DNA from: Viscum album
Lineage: Eukaryota > Streptophyta > Magnoliopsida > Santalales > Viscaceae
NCBI GenBank assembly: GCA_963277665.1
Contig: OY728165.1
Span: 1,152,858,050 to 1,152,922,049 of the forward strand
Length of the DNA: 64,000 bases
Direction of reading: 5' to 3'
In this document: piece by piece, positions 62,792-64,000 of the stretch
Layout: every line of letters begins with the position of its first letter
How positions within the stretch are numbered: position 1 is the stretch's first letter
Translations under genes and position numbers: made by a program
The notes under the pieces: model-generated
The model's input: only the letters and a program-made list of their open reading frames with translations
What the model was told of the DNA's origin: nothing
Databases searched by the model: none

Positions 62792-63343
62792 GTGATTCAG
62801 GATGATCAGTCTGGACCATCTACGGTGAGAGGTACGATTCTTTTGAATTCTACAATCATGCAAGCATTGTTCGATACGGGTGAATCGAATTCCTTTCTTG
62901 CATCTCGTATTTCTGATTTGATAAACTTAAAAGTTGAAATGATTCCCTCTATGATAAAGCATAAAACCCATCTCGGTGAAAGAGAATGTAGAGCCTTCAT
63001 GTTTAGATAATGTTATATAACTGTTGATGGAGATAAGATGAAATTGGATTTCTCTGTGCTATATATGGATGTCTATGATATAATCCTGGGTATGGATTGG
63101 TTTACAAACATCAAAGCTCACATCAACAATTATAGGAGAACAGTCAGTTTCACAACTGACGATGGCGTTGGGCATCTCTTTAGAGAAGAAAGTGTGGTGA
63201 CGAAAGGTGAAACGGTCTTATTTTCACCAACAGTGGAAATGATCTCTTACCATTTGGCTATGTTAAACTTGGAATCGAATGACAATATCATGAGTGATAG
63301 TTTTCTAGTAGTTGTGGATCAATTTCCAGTTTTTTTTTCTTGA
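62792..63343 (+). pseudogene. E3 aspartic protease
   Basis: Two frames, 62792-63010 and 63038-63343. The catalytic loop is LFDTGESNSF with an intact Asp-Thr-Gly at 62873-62881. The C-terminal motif is YDIILGMDWF. A stop at 63008 divides the two halves in the same frame, and the second frame ends near a run of nine T at 63330-63338 where the RT frame starts in another phase. Confidence 0.8.
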
Positions 63344-64000
63344 AAACTTCTCGAGGTTACCACCTGTAAGAGAAGTGGAGTTTATGATTGATATCCTACT
63401 GAGGAATAGTCTTATCTCCCTTCCATATTATAGGATGGCACCAACGGAGTTAAGGGAATTGAATGTGAAATTAGAGGAGCAAGGAAGAAATGGCCTTATT
63501 CGGAAAAGTGTGTCTTTGTCGGCAGCAACAGTTTTGTTTGTAAAGAAAGCAAATGGAACCTTGAGGCTATGTGTGCATTATCATAAACATAACCAAGTTA
63601 AGATATAGAATACATATCCACTTTCACGTATTGATGACCTGTTTTATCAATTGATGGGAGCTCATTGGTTCTCTAAAATTGACTTACGGTCGAGATATCA
63701 CCAATTTCGAGTTCAGAAGGAGGATATTCTAAAGACAGCCTTTAGAAGCAGATATGGCCACTACGAATATGTATTCATGCCTTTCAGTCTAATGAATACA
63801 CCATCGGTCCTCATGGAATTGATGAATCAGATATTTAAGCAGTATCTGGATTCTTTTGATGTGGTGTTTGCCGACGACATATTGGTGTATTCAAGAACAA
63901 TGGATGAGCAAGAGAAACACTTGGTGATAATATTGGAAATCATGAGAAACCATCAGTTGTCTGCCAAATTATCGAAGTGTGGTTTTTGGATACAAGAGGT
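63312..64000 (+). pseudogene. E3 reverse transcriptase (partial at window end)
   Basis: The frame 63312-63608 reads LPPVREVEFMIDILL, YYRMAPTELRELNVKLEEQ, LFVKKANGTLRLCV. A stop (TAG, 63606-63608) follows NQVKI. The same frame continues [20 protein letters not shown] and [18 protein letters not shown] to FADDILVYS, with both catalytic Asp present (63873-63878). It ends mid-domain at the window edge, where RNase H would follow. Confidence 0.85.

Larger units (their letters stand above)
59067..64000 (+). mobile_element. E3: Ty3/Gypsy element, cut by window end
   Basis: 5' LTR at 59067-61039, primer-site relic, gag, protease and RT, continuing past the window edge. The LTR type matches E4 but in opposite orientation. 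Several stops, a frameshift at a T run and substitutions mark it as inactive, but it is far better preserved than E4. E3 may have inserted into the gag region of E4. Confidence 0.75.

Noticed and set aside
1..64000. Search for host genes, tRNA, rRNA, CRISPR or bacterial systems
   Set aside because: No cloverleaf, rRNA or spacer-repeat pattern was seen, and all convincing protein motifs belong to Ty3/Gypsy elements.

Overview
The window looks like nuclear DNA from a seed plant, most likely an angiosperm with a large repeat-rich genome. It is very AT-rich and carries long-LTR Ty3/Gypsy chromoviruses primed by initiator Met-tRNA. I found no host gene, tRNA, rRNA or CRISPR array that I could support. 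Almost all of the sequence can be explained as LTR retrotransposons of different ages, nested in one another.

Layout. (1) 945-12342, + strand: E0, an old element with two 4.4-kb LTRs around a shortened 2.6-kb interior. (2) About 14.5-51.2 kb, - strand: D, a very old relative of E0, now in four pieces because two younger elements sit inside it. Its 3' LTR is about 14.5-18.56 kb, its interior is 18.56-19.33 plus 31.63-35.36 kb, and its 5' LTR is 35.36-38.47 plus 50.17-51.17 kb. (3) 19334-31624, - strand: E1, structurally complete with 3.8-kb LTRs and gag, protease, RT, RNase H, integrase and chromodomain relics, inserted in the interior of D. (4) 38470-50169, + strand: E2, the youngest and visibly GC-richer element, with a perfect 5-bp target duplication, inserted in the 5' LTR of D. 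Its gag-pol is nearly intact. (5) 52805 to at least 57640, - strand: E4, a heavily decayed element with a 1.9-kb LTR. (6) 59067 to beyond 64000, + strand: E3, same LTR type as E4, moderately decayed and cut by the window edge.

How the parts work together. Each element has or had two LTRs carrying promoter and polyadenylation signals, a tRNA primer-binding site just inside the 5' LTR, a gag-pol polyprotein and a polypurine tract just before the 3' LTR. The chromodomain at the polyprotein C-terminus and the motif pattern suggest the Tekay/Del group, especially for E2, E1, E0 and D. No element appears fully coding-competent. E2 is closest: gag and pol share one frame, broken by a stop inside the zinc knuckle, two further stops and one frameshift near the C-terminus.

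The most interesting signals are the multi-layer nesting, a 13-bp palindromic minisatellite in the E2 LTRs that differs by exactly five units between the two copies, a 13-bp inverted repeat at the E2 LTR terminus, conserved hairpin and splice-donor-like blocks in the long LTRs, and a GC-rich island inside E0. All alignments were made by eye, so boundaries of the oldest pieces (D, E4) are approximate.
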